Assembly (NCBI GenBank): GCA_004010835.2
Contig: CP030868.2
Coordinates: 1,116,001 to 1,180,000 of the forward strand
Length of the DNA: 64,000 nucleotides
DNA from: Oenococcus sp. UCMA 16435
GTDB lineage: Bacteria; Bacillota; Bacilli; Lactobacillales; Lactobacillaceae
Direction: 5' to 3'
Shown here: piece after piece, positions 49,591 through 58,796 of the stretch
How the letters are laid out: each line of letters begins with the position of its first letter
Position numbering within the stretch: the stretch's first letter is position 1
The notes under the pieces: model-generated
What the model saw: the letters and a program-made list of their open reading frames with translations, nothing else
Told to the model about the DNA's origin: nothing
Database searches by the model: none
Position numbers and translations under genes: made by a program

Positions 49591-51255
49591 TTATTTAAAT
49601 AAATAGGCTTTTGCCTCATACGGCCTTAATTCGGTTATTTTATCATCATCATAATTGTCAATAAGTAAAGTTGAATCATTAGACTGACCATAATCACGAC
49701 TTATAATTTTGTCGGTAAAGTTGCTTATAACTAACAAGGTGACTCCTTCATAATGACGACGGTATGCGTATACCTGGTCATCATCGGGATCTATTTCCTC
49801 AAAAGTTCCATATTTTATTATTTTATTATCATGACGAAGCTTAATTAATTTCTGATAATAATAGAACACGGAATCCTTGTTGGCCAATGAATCCTCAACA
49901 TTAATCAATCTGTAATTGTGATTAAGAGCAAACCATGGTTTAACGCTTGAAAATCCTGCATTGTTTTTATCATTCCATTGCATTGGTGTGCGGGCATTGT
50001 CACGTGAAATATTTGATAGATACTTTAACATTGTTGACTTGTCGACAATTTTTTCTTGGTCAACCAATTCATGATAAGCATTGATTGATTCAAGATCTTC
50101 ATATTGATCAAGGTCAGTATAATGCGCGTTTGTCATACCAATTTCTTCGCCTTCGTATATATATGGCGTTCCTTGCATTAAGTGAAGAGTAGTACCTAAC
50201 ATTTTGGCTGATATAATACGATATTCATCATCATCATTTCCAAAACGAGACACTGCACGTGGCTGGTCATGATTGTTCCAGTAAAGACTATTCCAACCTT
50301 TACCGTCCAATTCTTTTTGCCACCTATTCAACGCTTTTTTTAGTTCGGTTAATTTAACTGGAACATTATTCCATTTACCAAGACGTTGATCGGGATTAGG
50401 ACTCAATGAAACATGTTGAAATTGAAAAACCATATTGAGTTCGTTACTATCTAATCCGGTATATTTAATGGCATCTTTGGGAGACGAATCTGGCATTTCG
50501 CCAACAGTCATAATATCGTAATGAGAAAGGACTTCTTTATTCATTTCTTTTAAATAATCATTTAATTTAGGACCATCAGCGACTATTTTTCCAGGGTTAC
50601 CAGACTTTACTCCGGGAATATTAGGTAAACCGTTTGGTTTGGAAATAAGGTTTATAACATCCATTCGGAAACCGTCTACGCCCTTATCGAGCCAAAATTT
50701 CATTAACGAATATACGTGTTGCCGAACTTCAGGATTTTCCCAATTCAGATCTGGTTGTGCGGGGGCAAAAAGATGAAGGTAATATTGTTTTCTTTCGGGA
50801 ACATAAGTCCAGGTGCTTCCGCTGAAGAATGATGACCAATTATTAGGCTCGTGGCCATCTACCGGATCTCGCCAAATATAGAAATCAGAAAATGGATTGT
50901 CTTTTGATTTTTTACTTTCTTGAAACCACTCATGTTGATCAGAAGTGTGATTAACAACCAAATCCATTAATAATTTCATACCATGAGAGTGGACATCGCT
51001 TAGTAATGAATCGAAATCGTCCATCGTTCCATAAACATCCTGAATTGTTTCATAATCGGCGATGTCATATCCGTTGTCCTTGTCTGGTGAACGATAAATG
51101 GGGTTAAGCCATAAGACATCGACTCCTAATTTTTTTAGGTAAGATAAACGACTCTTGATTCCATTTAGATCACCAATGCCATCATTATTACTATCCTGAA
51201 AACTTCTTGGATATATTTGATAAACCACGGAGTCCTTAAACCATTGTTTTGACAT
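49591..51255 (-). CDS. GH13 alpha-glucosidase (oligo-1,6-glucosidase type)
   Basis: 554-aa cytosolic glucosidase. The (beta/alpha)8 motifs are complete: MDLVVNHTSDQH, GFRMDVINLISK (nucleophile Asp), TVGEMPD (acid Glu) and NNHDQPR (Asp). The start KDSVVYQIYPRSFQDSNNDGIGD is typical of MalL/DexB. It splits isomaltose, panose, maltose or trehalose-like sugars brought in by the upstream transporter, and lies 106 bp after it on the same strand. Confidence 0.93.
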   Translation of the reverse strand: MSKQWFKDSVVYQIYPRSFQDSNNDGIGDLNGIKSRLSYLKKLGVDVLWLNPIYRSPDKDNGYDIADYETIQDVYGTMDDFDSLLSDVHSHGMKLLMDLVVNHTSDQHEWFQESKKSKDNPFSDFYIWRDPVDGHEPNNWSSFFSGSTWTYVPERKQYYLHLFAPAQPDLNWENPEVRQHVYSLMKFWLDKGVDGFRMDVINLISKPNGLPNIPGVKSGNPGKIVADGPKLNDYLKEMNKEVLSHYDIMTVGEMPDSSPKDAIKYTGLDSNELNMVFQFQHVSLSPNPDQRLGKWNNVPVKLTELKKALNRWQKELDGKGWNSLYWNNHDQPRAVSRFGNDDDEYRIISAKMLGTTLHLMQGTPYIYEGEEIGMTNAHYTDLDQYEDLESINAYHELVDQEKIVDKSTMLKYLSNISRDNARTPMQWNDKNNAGFSSVKPWFALNHNYRLINVEDSLANKDSVFYYYQKLIKLRHDNKIIKYGTFEEIDPDDDQVYAYRRHYEGVTLLVISNFTDKIISRDYGQSNDSTLLIDNYDDDKITELRPYEAKAYLFK

Positions 51256-51360
51256 TCTATATTCTCCTAAAATTAAATACTCTTATTATTTTATTTTCAT
51301 TTTGTTAATAAACTAAAATTCATACAAGTATATTTATTTTTTCATTAATTGAACATTCTC

Positions 51361-52797
51361 TTAATTAGCTACCGTGTCTTCTTTATTCTCTTTTTCATGT
51401 TTGGCTTGAAGATCGCTTTGCATTTTGCCTTCAATGTGATCAACCCGATAGAACAGTAAGGCGATTGCAGAAAGTCCAAAACCAATAATTGGTACCCAGA
51501 CATAATTGGCTTCGATCGCATTCAAAGATTGGGCAGTTTGGGTATGATTAGCGACATAACCACCGGCAGTTAAAATAAAACCAGTAATTACCCCTCCGAA
51601 TCCCATGCCTAGTTTTGCACTAAAACTTGAAAACGAGGTAACCATTCCTTCAGCACGAACACCGTTTTTCCATTCACCATAATCAACAGCATCAGCCAGC
51701 ATAACGGCAATCAATCCGGAAACAAAACCAGTTCCCAAATAACCGACAACCGTTCCGACGATGATAATTAAGACGTTTAAGGAATGTGCACCGACATCCA
51801 AAATCAATTGGCCGGCAATTGCCAACAGCATACCCATCAACATGGTATTCCGCTTGCCTATTTTTTTAGAAGTCCAAGGCGTTGCGACGATCGCCAGCAA
51901 TGAAACGATTTGGATTCCTAAGATCAGCGAGGCCAAATCAGCATCGTGCATATTGTATTTGAAGAAGTAGACAGTTACTTGCGAGCGGGTCTGCATACCT
52001 AACCAATAAATAAAATTAATAAAGATAATAATTGCCCAAGGCCAATTCTTCTTTAAGGCTTTAATAGCGGTTTTAACCGGAATTGACTTTTTACTTGACC
52101 GAGTCTGGACCCGTTCATGAATATTTTTAAAGACGATTAAAAGTAAAATAAGAGCGATAACACCAACGGTTAGGGCTGTAAGAAACCAGCCTTTAGAAGC
52201 GTTACTGCCACCGAACCAAGCAACAAGCGGCAGGACGATAACTGTTACTATCGTTCCGCCGGTAGTCCCCATAAATTGTCGGATCGTGCTCAACGTAACA
52301 CGTTCTTGAGGGTTACTTGTCAGGGACGGCAAAACCGACGTAATCGGGATATTGACGGCTGAATACAAAACATCTACACCGATATAGGTAATATATGCCC
52401 ATACGAGTTTCATGCCCATACTCATCTGGGGCGCAGAGAAAACCAAGACACAAAATACAGCAAAGGGTGCCGAGAACCATAAGAAATATGGTCTGCTCTT
52501 ACCCCATTTCGTATGTGTGTGATCAATCATAATGCCCCAAAAGGGACCATCAAAAGCATCGATAATTCGAGCAACCAAAAATAAAGTTCCAACCGCCGCC
52601 GCCGCAAGACCAAAGACATCGGTATAGAAGAACATCAAATAGGTTCCAACCATTTGAAATGACAAGTTACAGGCGAAATCACTCAGACTATAGCTGAATC
52701 TTTCTGACCATGGAACTTGGTTTTTGGTTGGATCGTCAATGACCTCGCCAATTTTAGGAACACGTTTTTTTGTTTGTAACTTTAACTTGTTCTCCAT
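51361..52797 (-). CDS. GPH family sugar:cation symporter
   Basis: 478-aa transporter with 12 predicted helices of the glycoside-pentoside-hexuronide family: FACNLSFQMVGTYLMFFYTD near residue 35, IIDAFDGPFWGIMIDHT near 70, SRPYFLWFS. No EIIA-like C-terminal domain is present. ATG 52797 follows AAGGAG by 6 bases; a start nine codons upstream is poorer. Paired with a GH13 glucosidase, it most likely imports maltose or isomaltose. Three operator-like repeats lie upstream. Confidence 0.9.
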   Translation of the reverse strand: MENKLKLQTKKRVPKIGEVIDDPTKNQVPWSERFSYSLSDFACNLSFQMVGTYLMFFYTDVFGLAAAAVGTLFLVARIIDAFDGPFWGIMIDHTHTKWGKSRPYFLWFSAPFAVFCVLVFSAPQMSMGMKLVWAYITYIGVDVLYSAVNIPITSVLPSLTSNPQERVTLSTIRQFMGTTGGTIVTVIVLPLVAWFGGSNASKGWFLTALTVGVIALILLLIVFKNIHERVQTRSSKKSIPVKTAIKALKKNWPWAIIIFINFIYWLGMQTRSQVTVYFFKYNMHDADLASLILGIQIVSLLAIVATPWTSKKIGKRNTMLMGMLLAIAGQLILDVGAHSLNVLIIIVGTVVGYLGTGFVSGLIAVMLADAVDYGEWKNGVRAEGMVTSFSSFSAKLGMGFGGVITGFILTAGGYVANHTQTAQSLNAIEANYVWVPIIGFGLSAIALLFYRVDHIEGKMQSDLQAKHEKENKEDTVAN

Positions 52798-52892
52798 TTT
52801 TTCTCCTTGTTTATTTTTAACCAAGAGCTTGATTAAATTTTTAAGAATTTAGTAAATGATTTTCTATTAAGCAACAGATATTAATTCTCTTT

Positions 52893-52906
52893 TGTAAACG
52901 TTTACA
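52893..52906. promoter_or_regulatory. LacI-type operator / cre, copy 1
   Basis: TGTAAACGTTTACA, perfect palindrome with the central CG of LacI-family operators; also fits the cre consensus. Confidence 0.75.
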
Positions 52907-52926
52907 GCTGGAATATTATCACATTA

Positions 52927-52940
52927 AGTAAGCGTTTACA
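52927..52940. promoter_or_regulatory. LacI-type operator, copy 2
   Basis: AGTAAGCGTTTACA, 12 of 14 identical to copy 1; centres are 34 bp apart, about three helical turns. Confidence 0.65.
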
Positions 52941-52958
52941 ATGCTTATTTAGCAATAA

Positions 52959-52972
52959 CACAAACGTTTACT
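52959..52972. promoter_or_regulatory. LacI-type operator, copy 3
   Basis: CACAAACGTTTACT, sharing CAAACGTTTAC-type core with copy 1; 32 bp from copy 2. The remaining gap up to 53260 shows only a terminator. Confidence 0.55.
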
Positions 52973-53161
52973 TTAATAATGCCGTTAAATCGGCATATTA
53001 GGCCATATACAATTTATTAATAAGATTTTTTTAATGTCTAAAACAATTAAATATATTGTTTTTAGAACAAATTTCTGAGTCTCTTTTTTCAGTATTATTG
53101 GCCAATAAACATTAATATTATTCCGGAAAAAATTAGGAAAATTATTTAAGATTTAGGGTAT

Positions 53162-53188
53162 AAAAAACAGAGTTATTAAATAGCTCTG
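53162..53188 (-). terminator. Terminator after the XRE regulator
   Basis: On minus, CAGAGCTA / TAACTCTG-type stem (53188-53168) followed by TTTTTTA. Confidence 0.75.
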
Positions 53189-53260
53189 ATATCTCATAAT
53201 TATTTAGATATTAATCGCTTTATACCGGTATAAGACTCTCGAAAGTTTATTAATCTGTCA

Positions 53261-53839
53261 TTAGAAGATTATCGGGATAAATGCTGCTATAAGAATAATC
53301 AATAGAAGAATCCAGATTGCCAATCCAATCGGGCTTTGCGGATTTATCGTCAAGCCAATCCCAAAACTTTTAGGAATCAGAATCGGTGCCTGTTTACTGA
53401 TTGGCCCTGGATAGGCCAGGTGATAATGCCATAAAGAAGCAATCATAATATACATAATCAGGATAAACATCAGGCCGCTCATAAGATGACTATTCAAAAT
53501 GTTTTTATCGCCAAAAAAGTTCAATAAGACCGGGACCAGGATTAAGACCACGATCACAATGGCTAAAGAAACATCGAGCACTCTTAATCTTTTTTGCTTC
53601 CTAAAATTTTGAGAATCTTCCTGAACTTTTTTCATGACCTCTTTATCTCCTTTAATCAATAAATCTAAAGACAGGTCGTATAATTTACTTAATTCAACTA
53701 AGGTATCCAGGTCTGGATAATTTTTGCCTTTCTCCCAGTTTGATAAAGCCTGGCGGCTGACATGCAAAAGTCCGGCCACTTGTTCTTGAGTCATACCTAA
53801 TTCTTTTCTTTTGCTGGAGATAATTTCACTGAATGCCAT
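53261..53839 (-). CDS. XRE regulator with membrane domain
   Basis: 192-aa protein: N-terminal Cro/CI-type HTH (GMTQEQVAGLLHVSRQALSNWEKGKNYPDLDTL by key residues Q, S, W, P), then three or four membrane helices (about 90-110, 118-138, 170-190). Such HTH-membrane proteins often sense envelope stress or peptides. It is followed downstream on the strand by its own terminator. Its promoter region carries a box that is repeated upstream of the ABC operon at 55998, so it probably controls both. Confidence 0.88.
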   Translation of the reverse strand: MAFSEIISSKRKELGMTQEQVAGLLHVSRQALSNWEKGKNYPDLDTLVELSKLYDLSLDLLIKGDKEVMKKVQEDSQNFRKQKRLRVLDVSLAIVIVVLILVPVLLNFFGDKNILNSHLMSGLMFILIMYIMIASLWHYHLAYPGPISKQAPILIPKSFGIGLTINPQSPIGLAIWILLLIILIAAFIPIIF

Positions 53840-53887
53840 GGGCCCTTCCTTTCAGCATCATTTTAGCCAGCCAAGCAGACGATTACC

Positions 53888-53929
53888 AGCAAGAATTTAT
53901 TGCATTAAAAAAAGTGCTATTTTGAGATA
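53888..53929 (-). promoter_or_regulatory. Shared regulatory box, regulator copy
   Basis: 26 identical bases (53888-53913, including the dyad GCAAGAATTTATTGC) and GAGATA (53924-53929) recur with the same spacing at 56047-56088. The box ends 48 nt before the regulator ATG. Confidence 0.75.
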
Positions 53930-54011
53930 CCTTTTAAGCTTTAAAAATTTCTAAATAGACTAATCTCTGATCACTATATATTCTGAGTCTATCCATTAAT
54001 TAGTACCATCG

Positions 54012-54773
54012 TCATAGTTTTTTATAATTCAACACCTGAACTGCCCAGATAATAAATATGCTTGCAAGAACTAGCGTCGCAGCATAGGCTGGTATCAGCC
54101 GAGTAAAATGCTCTGTGCCTTGAGTGATAGCCATGTTGTCTGAAACAAGACTAATTGGATTCCAACGCTTAAAATGTTTAATAAATCCAAGTAATGTCAA
54201 AAAAATAGCAGCGCCGACAGCTATAAAAAAACCAACAAAATCACTGCGTGTTAGGGTTGATCCAAATATTGTAATTGCCATAAACAAAAAACCGAATAAC
54301 AGAAGTGGCAAGACCCCCAACCAAACATGCGGCGTGTAGTGATCTGGAAAATAGTATGCCGTATATACCCAAGTAACTAAAAACGAAAATAAGATAGCGC
54401 CAAACCATAGCAGCATAGCCATCACATATTTAGCAATAATGATTGCATACCGTGGCAGTCCTTTACTGATCAGATTGACTAATGTGCCACGGCTTACCTC
54501 TTGGCTGACTGTATTACTTGTTATTGCAGCCAAGAGGTAGATGCCGATCTGAGTCATATTTTTGAAGAATTGTTGCCAAGCCTGAATACTTGTGGGATTA
54601 GGAAGGGAAAACTTCAGTTGGCCACCAACTGCCTTCAGCAGATCCGGTGTAATTTTAGCGATTAACGGACTTTCTATGCCAAAAAGTAAAAATACTAGTC
54701 CTAGGATCATGACACGATAATGCCGCCATGATTCCATTAATTCCTTTTTTAGGAAATACAAAACATCAATCAT
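54012..54773 (-). CDS. ABC-2 type permease, YxlG-like
   Basis: 253-aa membrane subunit with six predicted helices and the ABC-2 feature of an N-terminal helix after KKELMESWRHYR. TVSQEVSRGTLVNLISKGLPR near residue 92 is the coupling region. It overlaps the ATPase gene by 4 bases (ATGA). Related two-gene exporters take part in resistance to bacteriocins or in membrane-stress response. Last gene of the operon. Confidence 0.88.
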   Translation of the reverse strand: MIDVLYFLKKELMESWRHYRVMILGLVFLLFGIESPLIAKITPDLLKAVGGQLKFSLPNPTSIQAWQQFFKNMTQIGIYLLAAITSNTVSQEVSRGTLVNLISKGLPRYAIIIAKYVMAMLLWFGAILFSFLVTWVYTAYYFPDHYTPHVWLGVLPLLLFGFLFMAITIFGSTLTRSDFVGFFIAVGAAIFLTLLGFIKHFKRWNPISLVSDNMAITQGTEHFTRLIPAYAATLVLASIFIIWAVQVLNYKKL

Positions 54774-55675
54774 TGAACAACTTCCATGAAGATATCTTCT
54801 AAACTTGTTTCTTGACGCTCCACAGCCAATGGAATAAGCCCTGCGTTGAGTACTAAGGTTAATACGTTTTTCATTGCTGCTTCAGCATCACCTGTGTAGG
54901 GTACACTGATTTTAGTATCTGTTGCACTGCTTTCATGCCCAACAGTCTCAGAGGCCTGGTTAGCCAACTGCTTGGAGCGAAACTTTAAGATGATTCGCGG
55001 TTTTGTATATTGGAGCTTAAGTTCAGAGAGCCTTCCCTGAGTTTGCAAGCGTCCATTATTTAAGATTCCTACACGATCACAAATCCGTTCAACATCTGCC
55101 AGAATATGTGTTGAGAAAACAATTGTGGTTGTTTGCTTAAGACTCTCTAATAGATTTAGAAAATCATTTCTGCCAGATGGGTCAAGTGCCGATGTTGGCT
55201 CATCACAAATTAATAAGCGTGGGTGGGCAAGCAAAGCTTGTGCAATGCCTAGACGCTGTTTCATACCTCGAGAAAATCCATGAATTCGACGGCTATTTTC
55301 CGGTAAGTCGACCGTCTGCAACATTGAATGAATGCGTTCACTCAAATCAATGTTAGGAATTCGAGCTAATTTGCCACATAAGGTCAGGTATTCGGTTGAC
55401 GTCATATAATCATAATATTCGGGCACGTCGGGTAAATACCCTATACTATGCTGAGATGCGGATTGGCCATACTTAACTGGAACACCCCCAATTTTAATTA
55501 CTCCACTATCTAGTGTCTCCAAACCTAAAATCATTTTCATTGTCGTTGTCTTACCGACTCCATTTTCACCAACGAAACCATAGATTGATCCTTCCGGAAC
55601 AGACATATCAAGTCCTTGTAAAACCAGTTTGTCGCCGAAACGTTTGTTAACTCCGGACAATTCAAGAAGTGCCAT
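54770..55675 (-). CDS. ABC transporter ATPase, YxlF-like
   Basis: 301-aa ATPase: Walker A GENGVGKTTTMK near 36, signature FSRGMKQRLGIAQ near 132, Walker B LLICDEPTSALDPSGR near 152, switch His in STHILADVE. The C-terminal 80 residues resemble the regulatory part of BcrA/YxlF proteins. Its ATG overlaps the stop of the upstream small gene by one base and its end overlaps the permease, so three genes are coupled. Confidence 0.92.
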   Translation of the reverse strand: MALLELSGVNKRFGDKLVLQGLDMSVPEGSIYGFVGENGVGKTTTMKMILGLETLDSGVIKIGGVPVKYGQSASQHSIGYLPDVPEYYDYMTSTEYLTLCGKLARIPNIDLSERIHSMLQTVDLPENSRRIHGFSRGMKQRLGIAQALLAHPRLLICDEPTSALDPSGRNDFLNLLESLKQTTTIVFSTHILADVERICDRVGILNNGRLQTQGRLSELKLQYTKPRIILKFRSKQLANQASETVGHESSATDTKISVPYTGDAEAAMKNVLTLVLNAGLIPLAVERQETSLEDIFMEVVQ

Positions 55676-55884
55676 TATTCGTTTTCCCGTCCTATTAAAA
55701 AATAAACAATGGCGCCAAGTGGCTGAATCAACAACACTAGGACGATCCAGATAATGCGATTGCCATGACGATAATGACGATGCCGCAATATGCTGATTAG
55801 TGCACTAATCAGCAGGACTAATTCAACAATAGCTAGCGGGATAAGAAATGGCAGATTATTCAAGAAAAGCTGTTTATCTTGCAT
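55675..55884 (-). CDS. PLDc_N-domain small membrane protein, YxlE-like
   Basis: 69-aa protein with two helices (about 12-33 and 44-63) and PLGAIVYFLIGRENE at its end, the phospholipase-D N-terminal membrane motif. In Bacillus, YxlE is the first partner of the YxlFG transporter and modulates the SigY system. Same gene order here; no sigma factor lies nearby, but an XRE-membrane regulator does. Confidence 0.88.
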   Translation of the reverse strand: MQDKQLFLNNLPFLIPLAIVELVLLISALISILRHRHYRHGNRIIWIVLVLLIQPLGAIVYFLIGRENE

Positions 55885-55938
55885 TTTTCATAATCTCCTT
55901 TAAAAATTAACCATTTTAAGATAGCTTGAAAATTCCGG

Positions 55939-55998
55939 TTACCCTTGAATGGGTTGAACATCGCAATAATAATTGGAAATAATCTCACTCGATGTCAT
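55939..55998 (-). CDS. 19-codon leader ORF of the YxlEFG-like operon
   Basis: ATG at 55998 follows AAAGGAG by 7 bases and opens MTSSEIISNYYCDVQPIQG, stop at 55939. The start sits 48 nt after the shared regulatory box, the same distance as the ATG of the XRE regulator. SEIIS also resembles the FSEIISS start of that regulator, so this may be the remnant or a duplicate of its 5' end, or a leader peptide. Confidence 0.5.
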   Translation of the reverse strand: MTSSEIISNYYCDVQPIQG

Positions 55999-56046
55999 AT
56001 ATTTCTCCTTTAGAAATAAGTCTAGCGAGGGAATTATACTTTTGCT

Positions 56047-56088
56047 AGCAAGAATTTATTGCATTAAAAAAATATCCCTTTCGAGATA
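56047..56088 (-). promoter_or_regulatory. Shared regulatory box, ABC-operon copy
   Basis: Same 26 bases (56047-56072) and GAGATA (56083-56088) as at 53888-53929, with identical spacing. Confidence 0.75.
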
Positions 56089-56204
56089 TTTTTATCTCAT
56101 GTTTCGAACTCAATAAACGTTGAGGAATAAATTGGTGTGCTGTTAATTTTTTCAATTGTATCGTGGATGGACATACCTGTTTTGGGAGTACAGTTAGATT
56201 GTTA

Positions 56205-57164
56205 TCAAACAGCTAATTCTGGGATTTGATTTTTGATTTTCTCAATGATTAGCGCACAGTTGACCGAGTCGCGAATTGGCATAATGCTGCTTTCAATTTT
56301 ATTTTTTTCATAACACTGAATCACATGAGCGATTTCGCCATGAAAATCATCTTGTTCATAAGCTATATGATAATTTTTTGTCCCACTGGATGTCTTTACG
56401 ATAAAGGATTCGGCTCGATGAAAATTTTTGATTTCTATTTGACCTTTTTCTCCTTTGATCGTAGCTTCGGTTTGTTTGTTCCGGTCAAAGGCACACTCAA
56501 TGGTCGCCGAAAGGTTTGGGAACAGAAGCTTTGCCTTGGTATATGTTTCAACACCGCTGATATCCATTTTGTTCTCCAGCACTTCGACCTTAGGCAGCGT
56601 TTTGGCAAAGTCTTCGGTCAGGGCAACATTATAAATTCCAATATCTAACAAACAGCCGCCTTGAATTGGCTGGAAATGATAAGTTGCTGTTTTTTTAGAT
56701 ATTTCCCGACAAAAGGAGCTGTCAATACTGATTATTTTGCCGATTTCGCCATTGTTAATGATTGTTTTTATCTCTTGATATGCTGGTGTAAAACGGCTTT
56801 TCATTGCTTCCATAAAGAAAATATTTTTTGCTTCTGCTAATTTTTGAACCGATTTCATCTGCTCGGCGTTGAGCGTGGCAGGTTTTTCGCAGAGCACAGC
56901 TTTTCCTTTTTTAAGGGCCTTTGATATCCATAAATAGTGAAAACCATGAGGTACAGCGATATAAACAATATCGATATCTTTATTGGACAAGAGCTCATCA
57001 TAATCATCGTAGATTAATTGGCAGGGATGCTTTCTTTGGAAGGCAGCTGCTTTTTCAATTCCACGACAAGCAACGGCATATAAATTAGCATCCTTAAAAT
57101 GGCTCAAACTGTCTGCAAAGCGGTTGGCAATATTACCAGCGCCAATGATTCCGAAATTTATCAT
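56205..57164 (-). CDS. Gfo/Idh/MocA family oxidoreductase
   Basis: 319-aa NAD(P)-dependent sugar or inositol dehydrogenase-like protein. IIGAGNIANRFADSL at the start binds the nucleotide; ALKKGKAVLCEKPATL near 88 holds the catalytic EKP; DIGIYNVAL near 170 supplies the Asp/His-type position (Tyr in place of His). Single gene on minus, substrate not evident. Confidence 0.9.
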   Translation of the reverse strand: MINFGIIGAGNIANRFADSLSHFKDANLYAVACRGIEKAAAFQRKHPCQLIYDDYDELLSNKDIDIVYIAVPHGFHYLWISKALKKGKAVLCEKPATLNAEQMKSVQKLAEAKNIFFMEAMKSRFTPAYQEIKTIINNGEIGKIISIDSSFCREISKKTATYHFQPIQGGCLLDIGIYNVALTEDFAKTLPKVEVLENKMDISGVETYTKAKLLFPNLSATIECAFDRNKQTEATIKGEKGQIEIKNFHRAESFIVKTSSGTKNYHIAYEQDDFHGEIAHVIQCYEKNKIESSIMPIRDSVNCALIIEKIKNQIPELAV

Positions 57165-57421
57165 AAATTGCCTCTTTGGTCGCTTTTATTTTTTGACAAT
57201 TGATCTCCTTCCGAGATGGCTCTTTTTGCTCAGAATGGATCGAGTTCTTATAGTGACCTACCTGCCTCTAATTATATTTCTAATCCATTATCGATAGTGC
57301 AGCATAGAATGTCGAAATATATAAAGAACGATTATCGTAAAGTTGCTTTTTGAATATTTGAATTGAGGAAAAACTAAGAAAATATATCATTGAATGAAAA
57401 CTAGGAATTATTTATGAAATT

Positions 57422-58609
57422 TTATATCATATTAAATTTATGAGTTGACAGTTTTCCGATTCGTTCGAGAATTAGTGTCAAAACCAGAGCAATTAGAACG
57501 TAAAGCGACCCAATAGGTGCGATTTTATTTAAACCGAAGTATTCAGTTACAATTCCACCGGTAGCCGATCCTAAAGCAATCCCGAAATTAGCAAAAATGG
57601 AATTAAGCGATGAGGCTAATATCAAAGATTGCGGGTAATCGGCTTCAGCAACCGTTAGAAAAAAGATTTGGATTGGTGAATTTAGCAGATACATACTAAC
57701 TCCTAAAAGCATAACAACAATCATTCCAATAAAGGGAACGACTGCTAGAAAAGGAAACAGTACTAGTAACAGGAATTGACCTATGTATATTTCCGGCATT
57801 TTTTTCAGACCGGAACTGCTTGCAATTTTTCCGCTTAGTTGATTACTAATTAATGCCATGAGGCCATACAAAAATAACGTTAATGTTAAAAAATTTTCTT
57901 TAACAAGTAAGATATGAGAAAGAATCGGTTGTAGGTAAGTATAGAAAACATAAATTCCCGCTAAATTGAACATTGGTAAAAACATGCCAATCTGAATTCT
58001 CCTGTCACCAAAAATTCGTAGTTGTTCTTTGAAGTTTTTGCTGGCCTGTTGATGAATATTTTTAGGAAGAAGCAGAATCGAAAAGAATAGAATAATAATG
58101 CTGACTAAGATAATTGCATAAAAAGAATATCGCCAACCATAATTTTTACTGATCCAGGTTCCAAAAGGGACTCCGAAAACCGAAGCGATGCTAAAACCGG
58201 AAAAGACCCACGAAACTAGCCAACCTCTCTTTTTAATTGGTGCAATAAAGTTGGCAAAAGCCAAAGCAACAGCGATACAGGCCCCGGAACTGGTTGCCGT
58301 TATAAGTCGAGAGACGGCCAGAATTATGTAGCTATTGGCAACGGCTGTCAGCAAGTTTCCGACGATAAAAATCGATAACAAAATCAAAAGAGCCTTATAA
58401 AGACTTTTTTTACCAATTGCCAGTGTGATTAAAGGCGTGCTAATGGCGTAGACTAAAGCGAAGCCTGTGACTAGATAACCCACCTGACTAATTCCAATTT
58501 GAAATTGCTCGGCCAAATTGTCCAGAATACCGACAATAATGTATTCGCTGCAGCCAAGAACAAAAGCAATGGCAATTAAAACCATACTTTGCAATTTAAA
58601 AAGTTTCAT
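57422..58609 (-). CDS. MFS efflux transporter (AraJ-like)
   Basis: 395-aa major-facilitator protein with 12 predicted helices, DHA1/AraJ-type: FVLGCSEYIIVGILDNLAEQF at the start, LITATSSGACIAVALAF near helix 4 and SWVFSGFSIASVFGVPFGTWI (by key Gly and Pro) in helix 5, the antiporter motif C region. Exports sugars or drugs; no local clue. Divergent from the oxidoreductase at 58797. Confidence 0.88.
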   Translation of the reverse strand: MKLFKLQSMVLIAIAFVLGCSEYIIVGILDNLAEQFQIGISQVGYLVTGFALVYAISTPLITLAIGKKSLYKALLILLSIFIVGNLLTAVANSYIILAVSRLITATSSGACIAVALAFANFIAPIKKRGWLVSWVFSGFSIASVFGVPFGTWISKNYGWRYSFYAIILVSIIILFFSILLLPKNIHQQASKNFKEQLRIFGDRRIQIGMFLPMFNLAGIYVFYTYLQPILSHILLVKENFLTLTLFLYGLMALISNQLSGKIASSSGLKKMPEIYIGQFLLLVLFPFLAVVPFIGMIVVMLLGVSMYLLNSPIQIFFLTVAEADYPQSLILASSLNSIFANFGIALGSATGGIVTEYFGLNKIAPIGSLYVLIALVLTLILERIGKLSTHKFNMI

Positions 58610-58796
58610 CCCACTCTCCCAAAATTCTGAAATGTTTTCTACTCATAAGTGATTTTACTTTTCTTATTTGTATTAGCGTTTATCAGCCTTCAGTGGTTTA
58701 ATTAATTCTTATCAAATTTTATTTAACGAGGACCTTACAATTAATAGGGAAATAATTTTATTTTAAATTACTAAATTATTTCGGGAGGTTTTCTAA

